From NCBI GenBank assembly GCA_045632845.1, contig JAZQXL010000002.1, positions 1-64,000 of the forward strand: a stretch of 64,000 nucleotides of DNA, given 5' to 3'. Position 1 is the stretch's first letter. Every line of letters starts with the position of its first letter. Below the pieces are notes generated by a model. That model saw only the letters and a program-made list of their open reading frames with translations, was not told where the DNA came from and did not search any database. The stretch is from RGIG4140 sp045632845 (GTDB lineage Bacteria > Pseudomonadota > Alphaproteobacteria > CAAHEQ01 > UBA3637). Position numbers and translations under genes: made by a program. This document shows, piece by piece, positions 1 to 8,052 of the stretch.

Positions 1-1
1 A

Positions 2-478
2 TTAAAAACATTACATGGAGGTGTTTTTGAATCTTCAAGAGATGGAATTGATCGATTGATTGTTCCTGTTTTAGGTGAAGAAAATGTTAATATTCAAGTG
101 CCTAGATCTGATTTGATTTCAATTATTGTTCCAAGACTGGATGAAATTTTAGAAAATGTTGGAAAGATTTTTCAAAAATATCCCCGATTCGTTATTTCGA
201 CTCGCCATATTGTGCTAAATGGGGGTGGAAGTATGCTTTTAGGTATCAAAGAAAAGGTGATTCACACATTAGGTGGTGTTGTAAGAACTGGAAAACCAGA
301 TATTATACGTGGAATGCCAAATCAATTTGAACCTTATACATTTTCTACTTGCATTGGACTGTTAAAATATGTAATGATAAAAGAGAAGAGTTTATTAAAC
401 GAAAAATTCACTGCTCAACCTGAGCAGCGAAAAGGTTTATTTGGAAAGGTAGTTCAATGGTTAGTTCAGAATTTTTAG
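2..478 (+). CDS. ftsA: Cell division protein FtsA, C-terminal part (5' truncated by window)
   Basis: This is the last 158 codons of FtsA, the actin-like ATPase that tethers FtsZ to the inner membrane and starts divisome assembly. The frame is open back to base 2, so the gene begins before the window. The visible part has the actin-fold nucleotide-binding segment (LNGGGSMLLGIKE) and the FtsA-typical LHGGVFESSRDGIDRLIVP stretch. The C-terminal membrane-targeting region looks basic and aromatic (KGLFGKVVQWLVQNF), as expected for an amphipathic helix. The stop lies 22 bases inside ftsZ, the classical ftsA-ftsZ order with translational overlap. Confidence 0.93.
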   Translation, partial: LKTLHGGVFESSRDGIDRLIVPVLGEENVNIQVPRSDLISIIVPRLDEILENVGKIFQKYPRFVISTRHIVLNGGGSMLLGIKEKVIHTLGGVVRTGKPDIIRGMPNQFEPYTFSTCIGLLKYVMIKEKSLLNEKFTAQPEQRKGLFGKVVQWLVQNF

Positions 479-2013
479 ACACAAATGAAAGCAGTTTGTC
501 AATTGGGTTGGTTACACCTCCACCAGAAGTTTTATTAACGCCTAATATTGGTGTTATTGGTGTTGGCGGTGCTGGTGGCAACGCTGTGAATAATATGGTG
601 ACAAGTGAACTAAATGGCGTTTCCTTTTTTGTTGCAAACACAGATGCTCAAGCTCTTTCAAGATCCTTAGTGTCAGAACGAATTCAATTAGGTGTTGCAT
701 TAACACAAGGTTTGGGTGCTGGTGCAAATCCGGAGGTTGGTAAAGCTGCCGCTGAAGAAACTGTTGAAAAATTAGCAGATTGTTTAAAAGGTTTGCACTT
801 GTTGTTCATCACAGCTGGTATGGGTGGTGGCACAGGGACTGGCGCTGCCCCTGTGATTGCTAAGTTAGCCAAAGAAATGGGAATTTTAACTGTTGGCGTT
901 GTTTCAAAACCATTCCAATTTGAAGGTTCAAAGAGAATGCGCACAGCCAACAACGGGATTGCTGAACTTAAAAAGTATGTTGATACATTGCTAGTTATTC
1001 CAAATCAAAATTTATTCAGAATTGTTTCAAACAGCACAACATTTGCCGATGCTTTCAAAACAGCAGATGGTGTTTTGTGCCAAGGGGTACGCTCCATTAC
1101 AGATTTGATTATTAAACCAGGTATGATTAACCTTGACTTTGCTGATGTAAAAACTGTTCTTTCTTCAATGGGCAGAGCTATGATGGGTACAGGGGAAGCA
1201 ACTGGTGAAAATAGAGCTGAAATTGCTGTTGAAAAAGCTATTTCTAATCCATTGTTGGATGATTCATCTATCCGTGGGGCAAAGAGCGTTTTGTTAAACA
1301 TCTCTGGTGGGTTAGATTTAACATTAGCAGAAGTTGATTTGGCTGCAGAGCGCATTCGTGAAGAATTAGGTGAAGAAGATGCAAACATCATTTTCGGTAC
1401 ATGTGCTGATGAAGCTTTGCATGGTATGATCCGCATTTCAATCGTTGCAACAGGTATTAATGAAGAGGTAACAGAAACGGCTCCTGTTGAAAGTTTCTCT
1501 GTTCAACAACCAAAAGAAACAGTTGTTGAAGTACCTCAAACAGTTGAAGCGACGGCTTCTGATGATACTGATAACAAGTCAGAAGAACAGTTGGCTTTGA
1601 TTGAAAAAACAGCCACTTCAGATGAGGCTCAATTTGACAGTGTTGTTCGTCAAGATGACGATGATGCAACCTTGGATTTAATGGATATTGTTGTTGAAAC
1701 ATATGAAAAACCAAGACAACAGCCTCTTTTGTTCCAAGAAGAAACACCAAAAATTAAACCATCTATTCAAATTCGTTCTGTTCCTGAAGTTCAACCAGCA
1801 ATTGATTTAGATGCAAAAAAACAAGATACGAATATCAAACCAATTCGTGGTGGTTTATTTGATTTTATGCAAGGATTTGGTCGTAAGAAAGATAAGATGG
1901 ATATGCCTGCAGAAGCTGGTTCCATTTCAACACCACGGGTGTCATCTGCCAGTGGTCAAAATTATGACGATCCATTTGAAAGTGTTGATTTGCCAGCATT
2001 TTTAAGACGTTAA
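457..2013 (+). CDS. ftsZ: Cell division GTPase FtsZ
   Basis: FtsZ is the tubulin-like GTPase that forms the cytokinetic ring. The product has 518 residues. The nucleotide-binding core starts near residue 30, with GVGGAGGNAVNN at 35-46 and the tubulin signature GGGTGTG at 123-129. A long acidic, low-complexity linker runs from about residue 350 to 500, and the protein ends in DLPAFLRR, the conserved tail that binds FtsA and other partners. The chosen ATG lies inside the end of ftsA and is preceded by GGAAAGG. The alphaproteobacterial-style long linker explains the length. A weak hairpin with a T-run (about 2016-2038) follows and may attenuate transcription into rsmB. Confidence 0.97.
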   Translation: MVSSEFLDTNESSLSIGLVTPPPEVLLTPNIGVIGVGGAGGNAVNNMVTSELNGVSFFVANTDAQALSRSLVSERIQLGVALTQGLGAGANPEVGKAAAEETVEKLADCLKGLHLLFITAGMGGGTGTGAAPVIAKLAKEMGILTVGVVSKPFQFEGSKRMRTANNGIAELKKYVDTLLVIPNQNLFRIVSNSTTFADAFKTADGVLCQGVRSITDLIIKPGMINLDFADVKTVLSSMGRAMMGTGEATGENRAEIAVEKAISNPLLDDSSIRGAKSVLLNISGGLDLTLAEVDLAAERIREELGEEDANIIFGTCADEALHGMIRISIVATGINEEVTETAPVESFSVQQPKETVVEVPQTVEATASDDTDNKSEEQLALIEKTATSDEAQFDSVVRQDDDDATLDLMDIVVETYEKPRQQPLLFQEETPKIKPSIQIRSVPEVQPAIDLDAKKQDTNIKPIRGGLFDFMQGFGRKKDKMDMPAEAGSISTPRVSSASGQNYDDPFESVDLPAFLRR

Positions 2014-2047
2014 ACAAGAGGGATTTCTTCTCTTTTTTAAGGACGTG

Positions 2048-3319
2048 ATGATGAAACCAGCTCTTCAAACAAGATTAGCAGCTTTTTTGGTGCTTAAAGA
2101 AATTTTTGAGCGAAAAGTAACTGTACAACTTGCCTTTTCCAAATGTAAACTCTTCAAACAACTCAGTGAAATGGATGCAAAGTTTGTACGGTTACTTGTT
2201 TTGGCCTCATTGCGTAGGTATGGACAAGCAAAGATTATTTTGAGCCAGTATTTGAAAAAAAAACTTTCTGGCAAAAAAAAGGATATTGAGCTTGTTTTGA
2301 TTTTGGCAATTGTTCAGCTTAAATTTTTAAATACGCCGCCGCATGCTGTGGTTGATACGGCAGTAGAGTTGTCAAAAGAAATTAGGCAAAAACATTTTTC
2401 AGGTTTGGTAAATGCAATTTTGCATGCTGTCAGTAAAGACGAAGATAAACCACTTCCTGAATTGGTTGAAAATTTGCCTGAATGGTTGGCTAAAAAGTGG
2501 ATTTCTGTGTATGGGAAAGAACGGGTCAATGGTTTTGTTGAGATGTTCAATACAGATCCTGTTTTAGATATTACTTCAAAAGAAAATTCAACTTTTTGGG
2601 CAGAAAAACTTGGAGGAGAATTATTGTCAACAGGAACAATTCGCTGTCATTTTACAGAAAATGTTCCCGCATTGGAGGGTTTTGAAGAAGGTGTCTGGTG
2701 GGTTCAAGAGGCTTCAGCAGCGCTTCCTGCACTATTGTTTACGTCTGTTGAAGGGAAAAAAGGTGCTGATTTATGTTCTGCACCAGGGGGAAAGACTGCC
2801 CAACTTGTTGTGCGTGGTGCAACAGTTGATGCATATGATATTTCTGAAAAACGGCTTGAAAAATTAAAAGAGAATATCAAACGTTTAAATATCAGTGAAA
2901 AGGTAACGGTTATTTGCCAAGATGCTCTTCAAATTGAAGCTAAAGAGCAGTATGATTTTGTTTTATTAGATGCTCCCTGTTCAGCCACTGGGACAATTAA
3001 GCGGCATCCTGATTTGATGTATTTGCGTCAAGAAGAAGATATTCATCGTTTGGCTCAATTACAAAAAGAATTATTAACACATGCTTTTTCTTTGTTAAAA
3101 AAAGGGGGAGAACTTGTTTATTCTACCTGTTCTTTGGAATATGAAGAAAATGAAGGTCTTGTACAATCCTTTTTGAAAGAACATATAAATATTAAAAGAA
3201 TAACGCCAAAAGATAAGTGTTTAAAACCATTTTTAAATGAATTTGGTGCTGTTCAAGTTTTGCCTTCAAAAGAAGTTTTGCAAGATGGTTTTTATGCCGT
3301 GTTGCTCAAAAAAGAATAA
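2048..3319 (+). CDS. rsmB: 16S rRNA (cytosine-5) methyltransferase RsmB
   Basis: RsmB methylates C967 of 16S rRNA using S-adenosylmethionine. The first ~130 residues form a NusB-like RNA-binding domain, followed by a Rossmann-fold methyltransferase. Counting from the GTG at 2045, the SAM motif SAPGGKT is at 245-251. The two catalytic cysteines are in DAPCSATG (Cys312) and YSTCSLE (Cys362). GTG 2045, ATG 2048 and ATG 2051 are adjacent possible starts. AAGGA at 2039-2043 best fits one of the two ATGs; I use 2048. The gene follows ftsZ by 34 bases and may be read through from it. A second, differently built NOL1/NOP2/Sun protein lies at 62719-63834. Confidence 0.92.
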   Translation: MMKPALQTRLAAFLVLKEIFERKVTVQLAFSKCKLFKQLSEMDAKFVRLLVLASLRRYGQAKIILSQYLKKKLSGKKKDIELVLILAIVQLKFLNTPPHAVVDTAVELSKEIRQKHFSGLVNAILHAVSKDEDKPLPELVENLPEWLAKKWISVYGKERVNGFVEMFNTDPVLDITSKENSTFWAEKLGGELLSTGTIRCHFTENVPALEGFEEGVWWVQEASAALPALLFTSVEGKKGADLCSAPGGKTAQLVVRGATVDAYDISEKRLEKLKENIKRLNISEKVTVICQDALQIEAKEQYDFVLLDAPCSATGTIKRHPDLMYLRQEEDIHRLAQLQKELLTHAFSLLKKGGELVYSTCSLEYEENEGLVQSFLKEHINIKRITPKDKCLKPFLNEFGAVQVLPSKEVLQDGFYAVLLKKE

Positions 3320-3328
3320 GGAGAAAAT

Positions 3329-3958
3329 ATGAAAGTTTTGATGATAAATGGCAGTTCAAATGAAACTGGATGTACGTATACAGCTTTAAATGAAATTGCC
3401 AATATCCTTAAATTGGAAAATATTGAAAGTGAAATTTTGCAATTAGGGGCTCATTCATATCATGATTGCACGGGATGTGGCGCTTGTAGAAGTGCTTTAA
3501 ATGGTAAATGTATTTTTGATGATGATTTGGTTAATGGACTGATTGAAAAAGCTGAAACTGCAGATGGTTTTGTTTTTGGTACACCAGTTTATTATGCGCA
3601 TCCTTCAGGTCGTTTGTTATCAGTATTAGATAGAGCTTTTTTTGCAGGGGGCAAAAATTTTGCTTTTAAGCCAGCTGCAGCAATTGCTTCTGCCAGAAGA
3701 GCTGGAACAACAGCCACTTTAGATGTAATTAACAAATATTTTACAATCAATCAAATGCCTATTGTTTCTTCTAGTTATTGGAATATGGTTCATGGAAAAA
3801 CGCCAGATGATGTTTTAAAAGATTTAGAGGGATTGCAAACCATGCGGCATTTAGCGAAAAATATGGCCTATTTTTTAAAATTAATTGAACTTGGCAAACA
3901 AAATGGTGTTGTTCCCCCTGTTAATGATAAAGAATTTATGACAAACTTTATTCGGTAA
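3329..3958 (+). CDS. Flavodoxin-fold NAD(P)H-dependent oxidoreductase (iron-sulfur-flavoprotein-like)
   Basis: A 209-residue protein of the NADPH-dependent FMN reductase family. The FMN phosphate loop is at the N-terminus (GSSNETGCT, residues 8-16), and the flavin-contacting GTPVYYAHPSG segment follows later. Between them lies a cysteine cluster (Cys47, 50, 53, 61) in DCTGCGACR, the spacing seen in iron-sulfur flavoproteins that carry a 4Fe-4S cluster beside FMN. The true substrate cannot be read from sequence. It starts 9 bases after rsmB behind AAGGAG, so the two are probably co-transcribed, and it ends at a strong bidirectional terminator. Confidence 0.85.
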   Translation: MKVLMINGSSNETGCTYTALNEIANILKLENIESEILQLGAHSYHDCTGCGACRSALNGKCIFDDDLVNGLIEKAETADGFVFGTPVYYAHPSGRLLSVLDRAFFAGGKNFAFKPAAAIASARRAGTTATLDVINKYFTINQMPIVSSSYWNMVHGKTPDDVLKDLEGLQTMRHLAKNMAYFLKLIELGKQNGVVPPVNDKEFMTNFIR

Positions 3959-3960
3959 AA

Positions 3961-3984
3961 AAAGGAGCAATTAAATGCTCCTTT
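3961..3984. terminator. Bidirectional rho-independent terminator
   Basis: AAAGGAGCA / TGCTCCTTT stem with a 6-base loop and T-runs on both strands. It separates the convergent flavoprotein gene (plus) and glycosyltransferase-like gene (minus). Confidence 0.85.
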
Positions 3985-3985
3985 T

Positions 3986-5266
3986 TTATTCAACTTCAAT
4001 CCATTCATAATCTTTTTTATGTTTTAGTTTTGTAACGTTTCCATTGTCCCATTTGATTATTTTTTCAGTTGGGCTATTTTGAATGATTTGTCCACATTGA
4101 TCGTAATGCATTACACATGATTTTGTGTCATCAATTTTTATCATCCAATAGCTATAAGGCCATTCTTTAGTCACTCGAAAAGTTCCCATTTCATTTAATT
4201 TCTTTAATGTTTTTTCTTGTGAATATGTTCTGTTTTTTGATAAGATTCCTGCTTTTTTTAGTGATGGTAGGTATACATCATTTTTACCACGTTGGATATA
4301 TGCTAGGATATCTTTTGATTCAAGATTTGCAAAAAGAGAAGAGGACATGCCGGCAACTTTAGTTGGTTTTAATCCACCAATAATTAAAAGTTCAAAAGGA
4401 ATATGGGCATCAAGAGGTTGTATGTTTGGACAAAGAGTGTCTAATACCGTTTTTGTTGGTATAAATAGTTTGTTTGGGTGGGGTTTATAAAACCACTGAA
4501 AGTCAGGGGTTAGTTGACAAACATCACTTAATGCAGTAAGTTGTGCACTCTCGAGAGCTAGATTTAAAGCAATACCTAAGATATAAATTCCGTTTGGTTT
4601 GTTTGAAAGAAGTTGTCTGTATTTTTCAAAATCAAATCCTGCTAATTTAAAAACAGCTTTTTTATCAGCAATTGATAATTTTTTTTGCAAATCATGAAAA
4701 TTAATAGGAATGGTACGAATTTCAGATTTAATCCAATCGATCGCAGGGCATCTATCTAAAGGGTCATCTCCTGAACAAAGATCCTTTGGATCCCCCCACA
4801 TATAAAGATTTTTTTTAATACCGTCTTCTTTCGTTAATAGATTGTCTCTTGTTGGATCTCGCCACATATACATAGAGGCATCTTCATATATATGTACAAT
4901 TTTTAAATTTTCTTTAAATTCTTCATAAATTTTTTGGTAAAAATAGTCATGATATATATTGTAGTGAAGAATTATTTTAAGACGATTATACTTTTTTTTG
5001 TATTCACTCAGTTTTTCAAAAACTTCATCCCAGTTGGTTGTAAATAAAGTGTTTTTGAAATTTTCTTTCCCTTGAATATGATTGTGATAACGGGTCCAAG
5101 CAACAATTTTTAAATCATTTTCTGGTTGCTCAATAAAATTAACCATCTGCAATAATGCTGGGGTTGATGCTTTATCATGATAGACATGAACTACTTTGGG
5201 TTCAGATAGAAAAGCAAGGGATACCAAACAAAAAGCAGCAATGATTTTCTCTTTGATTGGGGACAT
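3986..5266 (-). CDS. Putative glycosyltransferase, GT52/sialyltransferase-like
   Basis: A 426-residue protein that I place tentatively with glycosyltransferase family 52 or polysialyltransferase-like enzymes, which add sugars to lipooligosaccharide or capsule. Visible marks are VVHVYHD near the N-terminus, EDASMYMWRD (about 128-137), a KPHP motif at 261-264 (the nucleotide-sugar contact in this group) and a later AGMSSSLF (305-312). A hydrophobic run at residues 8-20 could be a core strand or a weak anchor. The ATG is preceded by AGGAT. It is followed in the same direction by nothing and preceded by the CMP-kinase-like gene 14 bases away. That neighbour suggests CMP-sugar chemistry, but this is only an inference. 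Confidence 0.5.
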   Translation of the reverse strand: MSPIKEKIIAAFCLVSLAFLSEPKVVHVYHDKASTPALLQMVNFIEQPENDLKIVAWTRYHNHIQGKENFKNTLFTTNWDEVFEKLSEYKKKYNRLKIILHYNIYHDYFYQKIYEEFKENLKIVHIYEDASMYMWRDPTRDNLLTKEDGIKKNLYMWGDPKDLCSGDDPLDRCPAIDWIKSEIRTIPINFHDLQKKLSIADKKAVFKLAGFDFEKYRQLLSNKPNGIYILGIALNLALESAQLTALSDVCQLTPDFQWFYKPHPNKLFIPTKTVLDTLCPNIQPLDAHIPFELLIIGGLKPTKVAGMSSSLFANLESKDILAYIQRGKNDVYLPSLKKAGILSKNRTYSQEKTLKKLNEMGTFRVTKEWPYSYWMIKIDDTKSCVMHYDQCGQIIQNSPTEKIIKWDNGNVTKLKHKKDYEWIEVE

Positions 5267-5280
5267 TTTTTATCCTATTC

Positions 5281-5841
5281 TTAATAACATCTTTTTTGAA
5301 ATTTTTGAAAATATTTTAATATTTTTTCACAAATTTCTTCAGGTGTTTTGTTTGTTGTATCAATGATCAAATCAAAATTAGCTTCGTTGTCAATGTCAAC
5401 ATTATAGAGTTTTTTAAATCGTTCAACTTCTAAAGCTCGTCTAGATTTTAGGTCTTCTTCGGCCTCTTCAATTGTTTTGTAGGTGCGTTCTTCAGTTCTG
5501 GACTTGTCGTTGAAAATACGTTCTGCAGCAACTTTTGTATCAATATTTAATTTGATTTTGCAAGAGGATGGGATAAAGAAAAATGCCAATCTTGAATCGA
5601 CAACAAAGTTTTCATTTTCTTGAACAAGGGTTTTAAACACGCCATCGATTTGCTTGTCAATGCTTGAATCTGTCATTGAAAGTTTGTTCAATTCAAGAGT
5701 TGTAATTCCTTTTTCTTGTGCAATTTTGCGCTGTGCATTTCCTGTGGAATAAAATGTATACCCAAGTTTTTGAGCAAGCATTTTTCCAACAGTTGACTTT
5801 CCGCTGCCAAGCATGCCAGAAAGCGAAATGATAAAATGCAT
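5281..5841 (-). CDS. P-loop nucleotide kinase, cytidylate-kinase-like
   Basis: A 186-residue P-loop protein resembling the short archaeal-type (d)CMP kinases, which transfer phosphate from ATP to CMP/dCMP. The Walker A motif GMLGSGKST is at residues 9-17. It is followed by a YSTGNAQRKIA segment, a DSRLAFFF strand near residue 80 and a basic lid region (DLKSRRALEVERFKKLY) typical of the family. It is shorter than the ~225-residue bacterial Cmk, so another small-molecule kinase role is possible. The gene lies between parE and the glycosyltransferase-like gene on the minus strand with short gaps (23 and 14 bases), so the three are probably one transcript. A GGGGGA run precedes the ATG. Confidence 0.65.
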   Translation of the reverse strand: MHFIISLSGMLGSGKSTVGKMLAQKLGYTFYSTGNAQRKIAQEKGITTLELNKLSMTDSSIDKQIDGVFKTLVQENENFVVDSRLAFFFIPSSCKIKLNIDTKVAAERIFNDKSRTEERTYKTIEEAEEDLKSRRALEVERFKKLYNVDIDNEANFDLIIDTTNKTPEEICEKILKYFQKFQKRCY

Positions 5842-5864
5842 TTGTTTGTCCCCCTTACATTTTT

Positions 5865-7853
5865 TTAAATATCTAAATTCTCAACAAAACGAGCATGTTC
5901 TTGAATAAATTGGAATCTGTACTCTGGTTTTGTACCCATCAATCTTGAAACGATGCTTTTTGTATAGGCTGCTTCTTCAGCTTCTTCTTCAGTTGTTTTG
6001 TGCGGAACAACAACTCTCAGCAATGTTCTTTTCTTTGGATCCATTGTTGTTTCTTTTAACTGTTGAGGAGGCATTTCGCCCAAACCTTTAAATCTAGAAA
6101 TATCAACATTTTTTGCATTTTTAAAGACTGTTTTTAGGACAACTTCTTTTTCTGCATCATCAGCAGCATACACAGATTTTCCACCCTGAGTTAAGCGATA
6201 AAGAGGTGGTAATGCAATAAAAAGATGTCCGTTTTCAATCAGTTTTGGCATTTCTTGATAGAAAAATGACATAAGTAAAGAGGCAATGTGTGCACCATCT
6301 ACGTCAGCATCAGTCATGATAATGACTTTTTCATAACGGAGGGCATCTTCATTATATTTATCACGGCGACCACAACCTAATGCTTCAGTCATATCTTTGA
6401 TTTCTTCATTTGCTAAAATTTTGTCTTGTGAAGCACTGATAACGTTTAAAATTTTACCTCTTAATGGTAAAATAGCTTGAGTTTCTCTGTTTCTTGCTTG
6501 TTTTGCAGAACCGCCTGCAGAATCCCCTTCTACTAAGAACAATTCTGTCCCAGAAGTTTTGTTGTGAGAGCAGTCAGCTAATTTACCAGGAAGGCGTAAT
6601 TTTTTTGTCGCACTTGCACGAACAGTTTCAAGTGTTTTTTTCTTACGCTTTCTTTCTTCTGCACGTTCAACAATATAATCTAATAATGCATTAGCAGATT
6701 TAATGTCACGCGTTAACCAGTGGTCAAATGGGTCTTTAATTGCATTTTCAACCAAACGAGCAGCGCTTGTCGTGACCAATTTTTCTTTTGTTTGCCCTTG
6801 AAATTGTGGGTCTTTGATAAAGACTGAAAGCATAACGCCTGCAGTGTTTAAAATATCATCAGCGGTAATGTCTGCAGCTTTTTTGTTGCCAGACATTTCA
6901 GCATAAGCACGTAATGATTTTGTAAGACCAGCTCTCAAACCTGTTTCATGTGTCCCGCCAAGAGGTGTAACAACAGTATTGCAATAGGAATAAGAGAACC
7001 CGTCTTTATAATCATCTGGCCAACAAATTGCCCATTCAACAGCGCCTTCATTATCTGGCAACTCCACGCGTCCAGAGAATGGTTTTGGCGTTACAGTTGT
7101 TCTATCCTTGATTAAATAGTCTAAAAAGTCAGCTACACCATTTGGAAATTTTAAAATTTGTTCAGCTGGTGTTTTATCATCTGTTCCGATTAAAGTTGGA
7201 TCACAAGACCATCTAATTTCAACCCCTCTAAATAAGAAAGCTTTTGTTCTGCTCATTCTAAAAAGAGTTGATGGCTTAAACTTTGTTGTTTCCCCAAAAA
7301 TTTCAGTATCAGGGATAAATGAAACGCTTGTTCCTCTGCGGTTGCTAACTGGACCAACACAAACGACATCTGTGATTGGTTTTCCTTGTTTATATTCTTG
7401 GCGATAGAGCTTTTTCTCTCTTGCAACTTCGATAATCATGTGGGAAGAAAGAGCATTAACCGCTGACAAACCAACCCCGTGCAATCCGCCAGAAACAGCA
7501 TAGGCATTGCCACCAAATTTACCCCCTGAATGCAAGGTTGTTGTGATGACTTCTAATGCAGATTTGTCAGGATATTTTGGGTGTGGATCGACAGGAATAC
7601 CACGGCCATTGTCTTTGATTGTAACGTAACCATCGGCGCCAAGGTTAACTTCAATGTTTGTTGCATAACCTGCAACAGCTTCATCCATTGCGTTATCAAT
7701 AATTTCTGCAACAAGATGGTGATAAGCACGTTCATCAATTCCCCCAATATACATACCAGGGCGTTTGCGAACAGGTTCCAATCCTTCTAGAACTTCAATA
7801 TCTCTCGCAGAGTACTCATTTTTTTGTTGTGTAGCATTAAATAAATCAGACAT
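5865..7853 (-). CDS. parE: DNA topoisomerase IV subunit B
   Basis: ParE is the ATPase subunit of topoisomerase IV, which unlinks daughter chromosomes with ParC. The 662-residue product has a GHKL ATPase domain (Mg-binding Asn54 in EIIDNAMDEA, DNGRGIPVDPHP at 81-92, GGLHGVG at 122-128). The Toprim motifs are EGDSAGG (442-448) and DADVDGAH (515-522). The N-terminal wording (YSARDIEVLEGLEPVRKRPG) and the C-terminal IQEHARFVENLDI match alphaproteobacterial ParE better than GyrB. The gene has its own upstream promoter candidate at 7930-7958, diverging from gltX. Confidence 0.93.
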   Translation of the reverse strand: MSDLFNATQQKNEYSARDIEVLEGLEPVRKRPGMYIGGIDERAYHHLVAEIIDNAMDEAVAGYATNIEVNLGADGYVTIKDNGRGIPVDPHPKYPDKSALEVITTTLHSGGKFGGNAYAVSGGLHGVGLSAVNALSSHMIIEVAREKKLYRQEYKQGKPITDVVCVGPVSNRRGTSVSFIPDTEIFGETTKFKPSTLFRMSRTKAFLFRGVEIRWSCDPTLIGTDDKTPAEQILKFPNGVADFLDYLIKDRTTVTPKPFSGRVELPDNEGAVEWAICWPDDYKDGFSYSYCNTVVTPLGGTHETGLRAGLTKSLRAYAEMSGNKKAADITADDILNTAGVMLSVFIKDPQFQGQTKEKLVTTSAARLVENAIKDPFDHWLTRDIKSANALLDYIVERAEERKRKKKTLETVRASATKKLRLPGKLADCSHNKTSGTELFLVEGDSAGGSAKQARNRETQAILPLRGKILNVISASQDKILANEEIKDMTEALGCGRRDKYNEDALRYEKVIIMTDADVDGAHIASLLMSFFYQEMPKLIENGHLFIALPPLYRLTQGGKSVYAADDAEKEVVLKTVFKNAKNVDISRFKGLGEMPPQQLKETTMDPKKRTLLRVVVPHKTTEEEAEEAAYTKSIVSRLMGTKPEYRFQFIQEHARFVENLDI

Positions 7854-7929
7854 AGGCTTATCCTAAATAAAATCATTAAAAATGGCAAGAAAAAAAGATT
7901 TTTCTGCTGTGTTTTTTTGTTTTAAAGTA

Positions 7930-7958
7930 AGAATATCAAAAAAAACTTTGGTTGGCAA
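7930..7958 (-). promoter_or_regulatory. Candidate sigma70-type promoter for parE operon
   Basis: Read on the minus strand: TTGCCA, 17-base spacer, TATTCT, about 75 bases before the parE start. Confidence 0.5.
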
Positions 7959-7988
7959 GTAAAATCAAGCTTAAATGCTACATTGCAT

Positions 7989-8017
7989 TTGACAAAATGA
8001 AAGATTGGGTGTAATAT
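7989..8017 (+). promoter_or_regulatory. Sigma70-type promoter for gltX
   Basis: TTGACA at 7989-7994, 17-base spacer, TAATAT at 8012-8017. Transcription would start near 8024. This excludes the upstream TTG at 8005 as the gltX start and supports ATG 8053. Confidence 0.75.
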
Positions 8018-8052
8018 CGCATCAATTTAACATTGAAGAAAAGGATTTTAAA

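Noticed and set aside
5865..7853. Annotation as GyrB
   Set aside because: The N- and C-terminal wording and the 662-residue length fit ParE; typical GyrB is about 800 residues with a different C-terminus.
8005..8052. N-terminal extension of GltX
   Set aside because: It starts with TTG inside the promoter region, has no ribosome site and adds residues not seen in the family.
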